From positions 1-55,000 of the forward strand of contig RPFO01000706.1 of assembly GCA_009746045.1 (NCBI GenBank): a stretch of DNA of 55,000 nt. Direction: 5' to 3'. This document shows, one piece after another, positions 43,061 through 52,992 of the stretch. The translations under genes were made by a program, and so were the position numbers. Within the stretch, counting starts at the first letter, position 1. Each line of letters opens with the position of its first letter. Below the pieces are notes generated by a model that saw only the letters and a program-made list of their open reading frames with translations, did no database searches and had not been told where the DNA came from. The DNA is from Mesostigma viride (lineage: Eukaryota; Streptophyta; Mesostigmatophyceae; Mesostigmatales; Mesostigmataceae).

Positions 43061-44041
43061 ATGCCAGGCGCACGTTTGAGCCTGGACGACATCGCTGCCT
43101 TCCTCGGCTTCAGCGACGCCGAGGTGCGACGCGTGCTGCAGCTCCGCTACGAACACAACGCCGAGATTCGCCACCCTCGCACCGGCCAGGTTATGGACGC
43201 TCCTTCGGATACCATTCGGGATTTAGGGGAGCCCAAGGATTACCGTCTTGCATGTCTTATTTCGTGCTGCTCTGAACTGGTCGAGCTGCCGGCGACACCC
43301 ATCGCCAGGCCAGCCCCCGCGACCGATCTTACCGTGCCGCTGCAGGACCTCGCACAGTCTTTTACGACCGTGCAGGGCGACATTAAGGTCCTGAAGGAGA
43401 CGATGCTGGAGCTGAAGAAAGCCATGGCAGCCCCTGCCAAAACTACCACGTTTGCCGATGTCACCGGCAAGCAGCTGACCACCATCGTTCAGCAGGCGGC
43501 CAAGTCTGCAGCTACCGCTGCGGTCACCCAGAATGCAGTGCAGCAACGCCAACGCAATATGGTAATCAAAGGATTCCCGAAAGGCACGGCAGCACAGGAG
43601 ACAGCACACTCACTTGCCGAGGAGCTGCGCGGCCCAGCGTTTCTGGGGAAGCTGCAGCTCCAGAACCGTGTTGCCATTGAACGTGCCATTCGGCTGCCAG
43701 GCCCTCTGGGCCTGGTCGTCGTCACCATGGCCTCCATGCACGACAAACGTCTCGTTCTGGGAGCACGTCGACTGCTCCAGCGTGGTGAGTTCAGCCTCGA
43801 CGAAGACTACACGCCGGCCCAACTGAAGGCGAGGAGCGCGGTGTGGCACAGCTCCTTCGTCCAGGCAGCCAAGGAGCACGAGACCCCGGGTAAGCGCATT
43901 AAGCTGCGTCTGCTTCAGGATGGCTCCTTCGCAGCATTCCTTGGTGGGCAGAGGCTTACAGGTGTTCCGATTAACACCCCCGGAGCGGAGTCTCGTCAGG
44001 TGTCTAGCCAGAAGGGTGCTGCCTCTGTTGGTAGACAGTAG
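43061..44041 (+). CDS. LINE ORF1 protein, RRM-like nucleic-acid-binding
   Basis: A 326-residue frame from the first in-frame ATG; the frame is open upstream to 42875 without another ATG. After an Ala/Pro region there is a probable coiled coil (about 95-125, LKETMLELKKAM). An RRM-like fold follows (about 166-240), starting RNMVIKGFPKG and including a DKRLVLGARRLL helix. Then comes DEDYTPAQLKAR (about 247-258), like the C-terminal segment of L1-type ORF1 proteins (a helix rich in TPAQ-R). ORF1 proteins of this class bind element RNA and act as chaperones. Assignment rests on these motifs and on the ORF2 that follows. Confidence 0.7.
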   Translation: MPGARLSLDDIAAFLGFSDAEVRRVLQLRYEHNAEIRHPRTGQVMDAPSDTIRDLGEPKDYRLACLISCCSELVELPATPIARPAPATDLTVPLQDLAQSFTTVQGDIKVLKETMLELKKAMAAPAKTTTFADVTGKQLTTIVQQAAKSAATAAVTQNAVQQRQRNMVIKGFPKGTAAQETAHSLAEELRGPAFLGKLQLQNRVAIERAIRLPGPLGLVVVTMASMHDKRLVLGARRLLQRGEFSLDEDYTPAQLKARSAVWHSSFVQAAKEHETPGKRIKLRLLQDGSFAAFLGGQRLTGVPINTPGAESRQVSSQKGAASVGRQ

Positions 44042-44115
44042 GTAGACAACCTTCCTCGTCGGCTCGCGGCTAACAGGCTTCGGGGACAGCCTCTAAACAG
44101 TCCCGTTCCACTACC

Positions 44116-45839
44116 ATGCCTCGACCTAACCGTCGGGTGAAAGCCATGGTGGTGCCGGTATTTCGGGCCACAACCTCATCTGTCAAATGTCAGATTCGTA
44201 AAACCCAACGTTTGCTAGATTACCTACGCCTCGGCGTTGTGCAATCAGCCCCAACCCCGAATACCCCGAGCAAGCGGCAGGCTCGCATCCTACGCTTGCA
44301 GGACAAAATAAATGCGATGAAAAGCACTATTTCTACCGCTTCCCTTCCCCCCTCCGTTTCACCCCCACCTCCACCCCCGCCGCATCCACCCCCATCACCC
44401 ATCGTCGTCCTCCCCTGGTGGGCCAGCAGGCATCCTTGGCCCTTGCCACTTTTAACACCCGCACATTGCTAGATGACGACCATAGCTGCCGGGTAGAGGA
44501 GCTAGTCGCATTTTGCATTGAGCATCGTGTGTCTATATTAGGCGTCCAGGAACACCGCCGCACGGTGCCACTTGGCATGGTGAGCACTGATCGCTTGGCG
44601 GGTGGCTGGCGGTTTTTCTTCGCTGGCAGCGGTACGTCTGGCCAAGGTGGTGTTGGTCTTTTGTGTTCGCCGCTGGCAGTTGCTAGCCTCAACACGCTTA
44701 AGTTTCTAACGCCACGCCTTATGGTAGCACACTTCACCTCCGTCGAGGGGCGGTCTAAACACCACCTCACGGTGGGGGTGGGCTACGCACCCCATAGTGG
44801 TCTACCTGCGTTGGAACGCCAGAAGTTCTTCGAGGACTTGCATAGCCTTGAGGGGGCCACCCCGGCCCGCCACTTTTTGGTTATGCTGCTAGACGCCAAT
44901 GCCACGCTCCCCGTGGGTACTGCTGGCAGTCGCTTTGCGCCTGCTGACACTGCTGCTAATGACAACACTCCCCTGTTTTCTGCCTTTTTGCGGGATAGCG
45001 GGATGGTTGCTGTCAACTGCCACTTCCAACGTCCCTCCCAGGACTTGGTCACTTTTCGTGGCCCTAACGGCCGTCAGGCCTGTCTGGACTACGTGGTGGT
45101 ACGGCAGCCCAGGTGTACCTCGGTTCTGGACACCCGAGTGTTTGACACGCCCACGGTGTGCTCTGACCACCGGTTGGTGCGCGCGACCCTTCGGCTCCGG
45201 TTCCACGTCCCCGCGCGCCGCGCCCCAGTGGTCCGCCCTGACTGGTCTGCTCTACGTCCGGTCAAGGGAGATCCTGAGGACTGGACGGACGCCGAGCACG
45301 AGCGGAACTGGTGCCGACGGAAGTACCTGTCGGCACTGGACGCCCGGGCGGACGTCGACGAGCTGGACAATGGTGCCCCCAACGCAGCCATTTTTGCGGG
45401 CTTTGCGGCCCGTGCCCCGTTGCTGGCGGCCCGGCACCTGCCGGTCATGCCCCGCCGCCGCCCCGGCCCGCTCTACCGCCAGGACCCCAAGGTCCTGGCC
45501 GCCCGGCACCGCCTCAAGCGTAACCGGGACCCGCTGCAGAAACCATTGCTCAAGGCCGCCCTTGTGGAGGCCTACGAGCACGCTCAGGACGCGGAGGCGG
45601 CCCAGTGCATCGCGGATGCCAAGGCCTGCCAGGCTCGCAACCAGGGCAAGGACATGTGGTACCACCTCGACCGGCTCGGCGGCCGGCGGCAGCGCACCCC
45701 GGTGGAGCACACGGGGGACGGCACGGCGCCGGTAAGCCTTGACCGCTGGTTGGCCCACAATGTTTCCTTGACCGGTGGGGCTCGCGCCCCCCCCCCGCCG
45801 CTTCACCGGGCGTCCCCAACATCTACTGCTCCAACCTAG
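44116..45839 (+). CDS. LINE ORF2, endonuclease domain (reverse transcriptase missing)
   Basis: The endonuclease frame runs clearly from about 44418. It lacks an ATG there; an ATG at 44116 opens the -1-related frame, which reaches the endonuclease frame through the C-rich stretch near 44340-44400. A lost base is likely. Numbering from 44418: N13 (TFNTRT), E45 (GVQEHR), D159/N161 (LLDAN), D224, and S249-D250-H251 complete the catalytic set of the exonuclease-endonuclease-phosphatase fold used to nick target DNA. After about residue 260 an Arg/Ala-rich linker runs to a stop at 45837-45839, before any reverse transcriptase motif. It is therefore incomplete as a LINE ORF2. Confidence 0.75.
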
Positions 45840-46369
45840 GGCCATTGCTGGTACTTTTGACGTCATGAAAGCAGCGTTTTGGACTAGTGGAATATGATTT
45901 TACAGCATAAAAAGTCCATTTTATCATGAATGAACATGGCCAACAACCCCAAGTGCCCCTAAATTTCTCAATATTTGTAGATAAATGCTACTTCTCATAA
46001 GCTAAACCTGCACAAATGCACCATTTGGGGCATGCATGTGAAAGTTTGAAGTACAAATTCGCAATAAGGTTTTACATTTTTCAATTAATAATGGTATCTC
46101 ATTCTTCAATCAATCAATTTGCAATCGTCCAAACAATTTATTCATTTCATACATGTCCGAATATGTTTAAAGAACACATGCAAGTGCTCAATCAGCGTGG
46201 ACCCCCTTGGACGCGCCGCACCATATATACATTGGACACGTCAACCCAGCTACTAAACTGCCACTTCCAGAAGTCGCGGTCACTGATCGAACTACTATGT
46301 ACATCTGCATTTCTCAATGTTGCGGTGGGCAAACGTGCAAAACGCGACTTCGTGCAAAGTCCTTGCCCA
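45840..46369. other. AT-rich intergenic region
   Basis: Composition drops to AT-rich. No coding sequence, RNA or repeat recognised. It lies between the LINE fragment and the 3' end of the minus-strand exon. Confidence 0.45.
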
Positions 46370-47100
46370 TCATCGCTTGCCAGGTCGATGTGAAGGAATG
46401 TTGTCCCAGCTGGCGCCTTCCTTCAGGAGAGTAACATGTTCGCTGGCGAACTTCAGGGGGAAACGAAACCTTCTCTCGCTCTCATCACTCCGACCGAGTT
46501 CGTACCCTTCATCAAACCATCTGATCACCACCTTCTCCTTCTCGCGGCCCAGGAGGGTGCCAAAGAGCAGAAAATCTTCCTTGTTGGGGTACTTGTGCTG
46601 CCAGTTTAGCCACATGTCCTCTACCCATTTCGAAGTCCAACCTCCGCGACCCAGTTTCGCGCCATCCATAAAGCGCATCCGGACGTCTGGCTCAACGTCC
46701 CTGATTGGGTCGACCGCTGTGCAATCCGCCCCCTTTTCCGCAACTGGCAGCCCCCCACCATCTCTGCCCTGACCACCACCCTTCTGCGGCTGTGCAGGTT
46801 CGTCGGCACCCTCCGTCTCCTGCCCCGCCCCTCGCCTGCCCCCTCCCCGACGTTTTGCCTTCTGCCCCTGCGCAGCCGCCGCCTCTGCCATCAAGTCTTC
46901 GTACGTTTTTTCTGGCTGACCGCACGGTAAGGCTGGTGCGTGGGTTGGTGCGTTGGGTGGGAGCTCGTCCCCTCCCGCCCCCGGTTGTGCAACTGGTTCG
47001 CCGACCGCGGCCTGGCCAACAACACGGCCGGCCTCTCCGGACACAGTCCCAGACGCGGATCCACGGGGAAACCGAACTGGAGTTTCTTCTTCGCCTTTCC
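46370..47100 (-). CDS. uncharacterised protein, 3' exon
   Basis: A minus-strand frame ending ...RPGKR-stop. The likely 5' edge is an acceptor GTGCAG at 47101-47106, so this is probably a last exon. The N-terminal half is Gly/Pro/Ala/Gln-rich and low-complexity. The last 110 residues look folded (WVEDMWLNWQHKYPNKED, then GTLLGREKEKVVIRWFDEGY). I recognise no domain. A stop and a poly(A)-like signal at 47221-47226 end the neighbouring gene before it, so it is probably a separate gene or an alternative last exon. Confidence 0.5.
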
Positions 47101-47221
47101 CTGCACGTAAGCAGATGCCAATTAACATGAATACGGAAGGGTCGTGTGAGAAATCAATGAAGCCATGGACTGATGCAAAAAAACTTATGTAGAAATATAT
47201 TAAGGTACTTATTAAACTCGT

Positions 47222-47695
47222 TTATTGAAAATGAAATTTACCGGCCGAATGTACCGTTGGAGCGTGGAAGGGCATCCTTCGTGGACGCATGGTGTCACCC
47301 AAACCCGCGGTCAATTCGGTATAGTATCCGGCCGATGTCCCTGGCGGCGCCTCAACATCGACCACCTCAGTCGGGCGCATCAATCCGGCAAACGCCGGCC
47401 CTCCACCTGCGACTGTCCGCGGACCCTCCACGTTACGAGCCTCCAAAAACCTCTTCTGCAGTGGGGTGCTCGCAACAAAATCCGTGTCAGCCGACGGCTC
47501 CGGATCGTCATCCTCATTCAGCAGTATCGTGTCCGGGCATTGCTCCATCCCCGTCGAGCGGGGGGGCAAAGTCATCACAACCGTCCTTCCTGACGACGGT
47601 ACGGGATCGTCATCCAGAACCAAAGAAACCGAGGCGAGGGCGGGGGTCCCCTCAACCGGCGGTCCCCATGAATCCTGACGAGGCCTCATTCCCAT
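47222..47695 (-). CDS. uncharacterised multi-exon gene, terminal exon
   Basis: About 157 codons in phase 0 after an acceptor CAG at 47696-47698. It includes an acidic/Pro/Thr stretch (LVLDDDPVPSSGRT, LLNEDDDPEPSAD) and STPLQKRFLEARN, and ends ...GKFHFQ-stop. The stop overlaps AATAAA (plus-strand TTTATT at 47221-47226), a possible polyadenylation signal. No known domain. Confidence 0.55.
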   Translation of the reverse strand: MGMRPRQDSWGPPVEGTPALASVSLVLDDDPVPSSGRTVVMTLPPRSTGMEQCPDTILLNEDDDPEPSADTDFVASTPLQKRFLEARNVEGPRTVAGGGPAFAGLMRPTEVVDVEAPPGTSAGYYTELTAGLGDTMRPRRMPFHAPTVHSAGKFHFQ

Positions 47696-48222
47696 CTGTC
47701 GGACACGACCGCCTCCCGTAAATCGGGAACGCCCGCCGGCTCTACCAGTAACAGGCCGCGAGCCTGCTTCCTGCTGGCGATCCCCATCCTCATCACAGAT
47801 ACGCCCGCCGGCGTTACCAGTAACAGCCCGCGAGCCTCCTTCCTGCTGGCGATCCCCCTCCTCATCACAGATACGCCCGCCGGCGTTTCCAGTAACAGCC
47901 CGCGAGCCTCCTTCCTGCTGGCGATCCCCCTCCTCATCACAGATACGCCCGCCGGCGTTTCCAGTAACAGGCCGCGAGCCTCCCTCCCGCTGGCGATCCC
48001 CCTCCTCATCACAGATACGCCCGCCGGCGTTTCCAACGACAGGCCTCGAGTCTCCTTCCTGCTGGCGATCCCCCTCCTCATCACAGATACGCCCGCCGGC
48101 GTTTCCAGTAACAGGCCGCGAGCCTCCCTCCCGCTGGCGATCCCCCTCCTCATCACAGATACGCCCGCCGGCGTTTCCAACGACAGGCCTCGAGTCTCCT
48201 TCACCAGCACGCTGGCGCTTAC
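47696..48222 (-). other. intron (527 bp) containing a 72-bp minisatellite
   Basis: Donor GAG|GTAAGC at 48222, acceptor CGACAG before 47695, phase 0. Seven 72-bp repeats fill most of it. The repeat is a multiple of three and open in one frame (24-residue repeat), so retention as coding sequence cannot be excluded. Confidence 0.55.
47729..48205. repeat. 72-bp minisatellite, about 6.6 copies
   Basis: Units start at 47729, 47801, 47873, 47945, 48017, 48089 and 48161, exactly 72 bp apart. Each begins ACGCCCGCCGGCG on the + strand followed by TTTCC or TTACC. That core matches, in inverted orientation, the 21-bp motif found in the other introns of this gene. Confidence 0.9.
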
Positions 48223-50091
48223 CTCCCCCCCTGTTGTCTTCATCCCCCCCATTGTCTCATCACGCGAGCCTCCATCATCCCGACGGCGCTTTTTCCCTCC
48301 CCTTCCATCTCCTCCCCCGTCCCTCTCCCCCTCCCCCTCCTCCCTTCTCCCCATCCCCATCCCCTTTCTCCCCCTCCGCCTGCCCCTCACCCACCCCGGG
48401 CGGGTGCCCCTCAGCAATATCCTCCTCCTCGTCCTCCTCGTCCTCCTCGTCCTCCTCGTCCTCCTCGTCCTCCTCGTCCTCCTCATCCTCCTCCTTCTCA
48501 TCCTCATTCTCATCCGCCTCCCCCACTTCCTCCTCCCCCTCTTCCCCCTTCTCCGAATCATCACCCTCATCAGACGAAGAATCGTCGTCCTTAAAGTAGG
48601 CGAGGTCTTCCCACCCATCTTCAGCAAGCCAATATTTGATAAGGCGGACCAGGCGCTTCCACCGGCGGATATGGGCTAGCTCCCCGAACACCAGCAGAAC
48701 TCTGCAGGGTCCCCTAAAAAGGGCGTTGGTCATCTTGTCAACCACATCCCACACGACCGGGTTCAAATGCGAGGAGGGTTTGGGAATGTGGCGCTCCTCC
48801 GGAATGCAGTCTGGGTCCCACTTGCGCAGGTTCCTCCACTTCTCGTTGCTGTCAGCTGCCAGGTCCAGCACAGCAAACGCCTGGTCCTTCAGCGACCGAG
48901 GAATTTTGTCAGACCCCGTGCACAACTCGTCCACCACCTTCGTCACAACCAGATCCTTTCTTTTTTCGTTTTCCTTCCATGTCATTGTCCTGTATGCGAT
49001 CCAGTCGGATCCCATCCTCACCCCCTTCCAATCGCTGTAGGCTTCCAACCTGTCCCGCCACCCCTTCTTGGCCTTGGTAGTCCCCTTGCCCTCCTCCGAC
49101 GCCTCCTCGACCTCCTTCTCGACCTCCGCCGCCGCCTCCTTTGGCACACCCAGCAGATGTTTGGTCTTCACACCCAAATCGTCATACAAATGACGGGGGT
49201 GGGAAGCGAGCAGCCCTCTCGGGAACTTCCAGTCCTTCTGGTCGACCACTTTCCTTTGAGCCGGCGGAAGGTCCCTCAACGTGAGAATGATCGCCCTCGT
49301 GGCCGTGACGACCACCCGCCAAAAGTCTCTGGTCAGGCGGCACTCGGCGATGAACTTCGTGGCCTCAACGTCGAGGTCGGTGGCCTTCAGCTTCACGCCA
49401 AACACGTGCTCCCTCACCAATACGGGGTTGAAGGTCCCGTCTAGTTGTTTGCAAGCGGCCATCAGCTCGGGGTTCTCCAGGAACTTGATGTGGGCGAATT
49501 GCTTTGCCGCCTCTATCAAATTCTTGGCGACTTCCATTATTTTTATCAGGTTGCTGGGAGGGGCCTCACAGGACATGATCGGCGCTTGGATCAGGCTGTC
49601 GAAATACTGGAAACTCGCAAGTTCCCGATGCGCGGTGAAAATGGACAGTTCGTGCGCCTTGTCTTTAGGGCGCGCGTCAAGGAAGTCTTGCCGAGCCGCG
49701 ATATCCTCGGCGATCGCCGGCTTGCCGTCGACAACGGGCTTCAAAGGGTCCTCACACCAGAACAGCCAGCGCTGCATGAAGTTCTTCTGGTCCGGCCCCC
49801 ACTTGTCCGTCTCTTCAGCCCCCCTGCCTTGTCGCCGGCGCCGTCCCCTTCTGCCTTGGCTTGCTCTCCTTTCTGCCAAAAGGGCTTCACAATCGCCCAG
49901 ATCTTGCCGTACAGAGGAGTTGGGATAGACACGCCCTTCCCTCTCTTGACGGGTCCATATGCCTGGTAGGCCCGGTGCACATCCCCCAGCGCTGAGCCCC
50001 ACGTTGCCTTGGCTTGGGCTGTGTCCTCGGCGTTCATGGCGTTCCCGAGCTGCCTGACAACTTCGATCATCTTGCCGACTTGTTCGGAAAC
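48223..50091 (-). CDS. uncharacterised multi-exon gene, large acidic exon
   Basis: Starts VSEQVGKMIEVVRQLGNAM after an acceptor GATGCAG. A -1 shift is needed at a six-G run (49817-49822) to pass from DKAGG to AEETDKWG. After it the frame reads about 500 residues of well-mixed, folded-looking sequence, including FMQRWLFWCEDPLKPV, RDFWRVVVTATRAII and LVRLIKYWLAEDGWEDL. It then turns into a long Glu/Asp tract encoded by a (TCCTCG)n-type microsatellite (about 48418-48490), and the last part is Gly/Arg-rich with frame ambiguity. No domain family is recognised. The acidic tail suggests binding to basic partners, but this is only inference. Confidence 0.6.
48418..48490. repeat. microsatellite TCCTCG/TCC type (Glu/Asp-coding)
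   Basis: Repeated TCCTCCTCG on +, reading as Glu-Glu-Asp repeats on the minus strand inside the large exon. Confidence 0.85.
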
Positions 50092-50347
50092 CTGCATCGC
50101 CGTAGGGCAACAACGCGCAGAGACACATCGATAGTCCTCCCAAATAAGCACAACTCAACTGAGAACAAGAATACGACTGACAGAAACGCCGGCGGTCGCA
50201 TCTTGACCAAAATATGGCATACTAAGGTGGAACATGAAAACCCCTTATAGAAACGCCGGTGGTCGCATCTTTACCAAACTAATGGCATACTGAAAATAAC
50301 ACGAGAAAACCACTTATAGAAACGCCGGCGGTCGCAACTTGGCTTAC
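50092..50347 (-). other. intron (256 bp) with three motif copies
   Basis: Donor AAG|GTAAGC at 50347, acceptor GATGCAG at 50092, phase 0. The intron contains a roughly 68-bp tandem repeat, three copies, each with the motif AGAAACGCC...GTCGCA at 50182-50202, 50249-50269 and 50318-50338. The first motif starts only nine bases after the donor GT. Confidence 0.65.
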
Positions 50348-51534
50348 CTTCTCTTCACGGATCTGCCACCAGGTCGGCAGGATGGTCTCACCCTTGAGCA
50401 TCTGCACGTCCACCCCCCGAATTTCGTCCAATCCATTGCCCACTCCTCCAGCTTCTCCGCGGCCACGGTCTTCGTGACTTCCTGCTCCTTCCCTCCCCGC
50501 GCAACGACCCTTAGCTTTTCCGCCTTCATGAAACCGTTCAGCATTGCCTTGTACCACACAGATCTTTGGTCCACCGTCATATTTGGGGCGACCAGTTCGA
50601 ATTTCACCGATTTGATGAGTGTGGTAAAGTGGTTCCCGTCCAGCACGAGAAAGCCGCAAATGGCTGGCGGCAACGGTGGCTTCTTCTCGAGTGGAGCCAT
50701 CTCCCAGGCGGACTTGCACAAACTGTCCAAAAGCGCGGCCTTTCTCACGTCCACGGGCTTAAGTGAGTCCAGCACATCGGCCCGTCCTGTCAGAACCTTG
50801 GTGGAAGCAGCTTCGGCCATCTCCTTGGCCGAGCTCGTTCGCAGGTAGATATCAATCTCTTTGTCAGTCATTGCGCGAGCGTAGCCAGCCTTCATTGTCC
50901 GTAACCCCCCCATCTCCCCGAAAAGTTGCGCGACCTGACGCTGGGTGTTCTCGTTTTTCATCCACTCATGAAAAGTGTTGGGGAACCGGTCAGCCAAAAA
51001 CTGGAACGAGTACCGCCACACAGGAATCACCAGCTTGTCGTGGCCGTAGTCGGACTCCGAACTGGCAAAAATGGTGGCGTTCTGCTCGGCTCTCGACAGA
51101 TGCAAGTCTCGTGCGAGGAGCTTCTGAGGCCCAACGAACAGGTTCCTTGTCCACACCCGATTTCGATGCACCAAGGCTTTGGACATCTCATCGAGGTCCC
51201 GAGGCTGAACGGCAAGCTCCTGCCGCAACCGTTTGCCCTTCGCGATCTCATCGTTCACATCCAGGATGTCATCATCATCCTGCGACACCGGGGACTTCTC
51301 CCATTTCTCAAGCAGAGACACGGGAGCATCCGCAACCTCCACCTCCTTTCCTTTCCCCTTTCCCTTCAGCGCCTTCCCCTTGTAGGTCGCAAGTGCTTCG
51401 GAGAGTCCCTTCTGGTGTTCGTCGACGGCAGCAGTCCACGTACTATCTATTTTCATGTTCTCGCGGCGCGGGTGCTGGTCGAGCCTGATTGAGAACATGA
51501 TGGCCGCGTGGGTCGCCCTCTCGGCCTGCACGTA
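50348..51534 (-). CDS. uncharacterised multi-exon gene, middle exon
   Basis: Starts YVQAERATHAAIMFS after acceptor CACTGCAG and runs about 395 codons to ...WWQIREEK at a GTAAGC donor. One -1 shift at a six-G run (about 50432) is needed to go from DWTKFGG to VDVQMLKGE. Features: Lys/Gly-rich linker (KGKGKGKEVEV), acidic SQDDDDILDVNDE, then a folded-looking region with WTRNLFVGPQKLLARDL and FQFLADRFPNTFHEWMK. The segment CGFLVLDGNHFTTLIKS loosely recalls the DGxHR core of ParB/sulfiredoxin-like domains, but the Arg is missing and I would not assign it. Confidence 0.6.
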
Positions 51535-51976
51535 CTGCAGTGATGCGAAAAAATCAGGAAAGCATAACCAAAAGGAATAAAGTAAATGTCGATTGAGAAA
51601 CGCCGGCCGTCGCAACCTACATGAAACCTGAACCTCAACATCAAAGCCCCCCTCACAACAGAGGTACACTTACCTCGTTCCCCTTAACAATGATAGGAAA
51701 AAATCAGGAAAGCATAACCAAAAGGAATAAAGTAAATGTCACACTTGAGAAACGCCGGCCGTCGCAACCTAGATGAAACCTAAACCTCAAGATCAAAGCC
51801 CCCCTCACAACAGAGGTACACTTGGCTCATTTCCCTCAACGATGCGAAATCAGGAAAGGAAGTAAGTGTTAGTCAAAAGGAAGTAAGTGTCACACTTAAG
51901 AAACGCCGGCCGTCGCAACCTACATGAAACGTGGACCTCAAGAACAAAGCCCCCCTCACAACAGAGGTAGACTTAC
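51535..51976 (-). other. intron (442 bp), triplicated about 151-bp unit
   Basis: Outer donor GAG|GTAAGT at 51976, acceptor CTGCAG at 51535, phase 0. Three tandem units start near each donor-like site: GTAAGT intact at 51976, changed to CCAAGT near 51825, intact again at 51673. Each unit has one motif copy (51596-51616, 51748-51768, 51899-51919). Use of the inner donor would add an extra coding segment. Confidence 0.65.
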
Positions 51977-52482
51977 CTCATTCCCCTCAACCGCTGCTGC
52001 TTCAGCCGCTTTCTTCGACCCCTTCGCGATCTTCGGAGACTTGTCCCGGCGGGCATCGTGTTCCTTCAACATCTTGATCAGAGTCTTGGCGTCCTTCTCC
52101 GTCACCGTCAACAGTTTACACTTCCTCTCCTTCCCTTTGCCCTCGAACAGGTTCTCCTGCATCCACTTTATCAAGGCCTTGGCGCTCGGGATCTCCTCAG
52201 GCTGTGTGGCTCCATCGGGCGCGCACGCATTCTTCACGATCAACTCAGCGACTTGATGGAGAGTCATCATCTGGTTCCGTACCTCAGGTGGGGCTGTTTC
52301 CGTTCTCACCTCGGCCACAACCCGCTTTGCCAACGTCCTCAGTTTATAAGCATCCGCTTGCTCCTTAAAGCGTGTCATTTTCGCAGTATCGCCGTCGCTT
52401 CCACCACGCCCTCTGACACAGGCTCACCGACAGCGATAGCCCCCTCTCCCTGGAGATTTGCCCCACCCTGACGACCGGCTTC
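51977..52482 (-). CDS. uncharacterised multi-exon gene, exon
   Basis: Starts EAGRQGGANLQGEGAIAV after acceptor TTGCAG. The initial frame stops near 52378; a -1 shift gives GGSDGDTAKMTRFKEQADAY, which stays open to the donor (…AAVEGNE|GTAAGT). The second part is helical and charged (HQVAELIVKNAC, AKALIKWMQENLFEGKGKE, EKDAKTLIKMLKEHDARRD). No domain recognised. A start at the internal ATG (52378) is an alternative reading. Confidence 0.55.
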
Positions 52483-52606
52483 CTGCAAGAACATTATCAA
52501 CGGAAGATTTTTAATGTAAGAAAAGTGTAGAGAAACGCCGGCCGTCGTAACTCTGTCAATTGAGGACGAACCTAAACTTTCAATTTGTAAGTCAACGGTA
52601 ACTTAC
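52483..52606 (-). other. intron (124 bp) with one motif copy
   Basis: Donor AGG|GTAAGT at 52606, acceptor TTCTTGCAG at 52483, phase 0, motif at 52531-52551. Confidence 0.7.
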
Positions 52607-52687
52607 CCTTCCCCCCTCTGCAGTGGAACCACCGTAAGATCCACTTCCCCTCCTCTCACCGCCCTCTTGCTGCTCGAACGGACTTCC
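52607..52687 (-). CDS. uncharacterised multi-exon gene, 27-codon exon
   Basis: Exactly 81 bp, phase 0 on both sides: GSPFEQQEGG then ERRGSGSYGG then STAEGGR. Low-complexity linker; supported by flanking acceptor TTTTTACAG and donor GTAAGT. Confidence 0.6.
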
Positions 52688-52814
52688 CTGTAAAAATAGC
52701 AAACGCGATTGTCCATTCACAAGAAAAAAATTACTACAAAAATAAACAAGGATATACGCACGCAAACCATTTCAATACAAGTAAACCGGAGAGGAATCTG
52801 ACGCACTCATGTAC
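52688..52814 (-). other. intron (127 bp), no clear motif
   Basis: Donor CAG|GTACAT at 52814, acceptor TTTTTACAG at 52688, phase 0. A short ATACGCACGCAAACC (about 52753) might be a remnant of the 21-bp motif with its centre lost. Confidence 0.6.
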
Positions 52815-52871
52815 CTGGGTGCTTCCCGCCATTGAGCGGGCTTCTCTTGCACCAACATCCTCTTGCCGGCC
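52815..52871 (-). CDS. uncharacterised multi-exon gene, 19-codon exon
   Basis: Exactly 57 bp, phase 0 on both sides, reading GRQEDVGAREARSMAGSTQ. Supported by acceptor TTCGCAG and donor GTACAT. Confidence 0.55.
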
Positions 52872-52992
52872 CTGCGAACATTTCAACGGAAAGTAAAAAT
52901 CCGCTTAGTTGTCGGAAATGACATGTCTGGCGAATATTGCAAAAAAATGCGTATTGTATTTCACGACATCAATTTAATGGGCGGAGACTTAC
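52872..52992 (-). other. intron (121 bp), no motif seen
   Basis: Donor TTC|GTAAGT at 52992, acceptor TTCGCAG at 52872, phase 0. Confidence 0.6.

Larger units (their letters stand above)
42875..45839 (+). mobile_element. LINE (non-LTR retrotransposon), 5' part
   Basis: Two consecutive frames, an ORF1 with RRM-like domain and an ORF2 with an apurinic-type endonuclease, in the order of L1-like LINEs. The sequence leaves the family after the endonuclease: no reverse transcriptase follows and the region after 45840 is AT-rich and unrelated. The 5' edge is uncertain. LINE copies are usually truncated at the 5' end, so loss of the 3' part points to deletion, rearrangement or an assembly join. Confidence 0.75.

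Noticed and set aside
47686-48627. A protein of 24-residue repeats (ETPAGVSVMRRGIAS type)
   Set aside because: It is the 72-bp minisatellite read through. A good donor (GAG|GTAAGC) just upstream and an acceptor just downstream make intron the better reading, though retention cannot be excluded.
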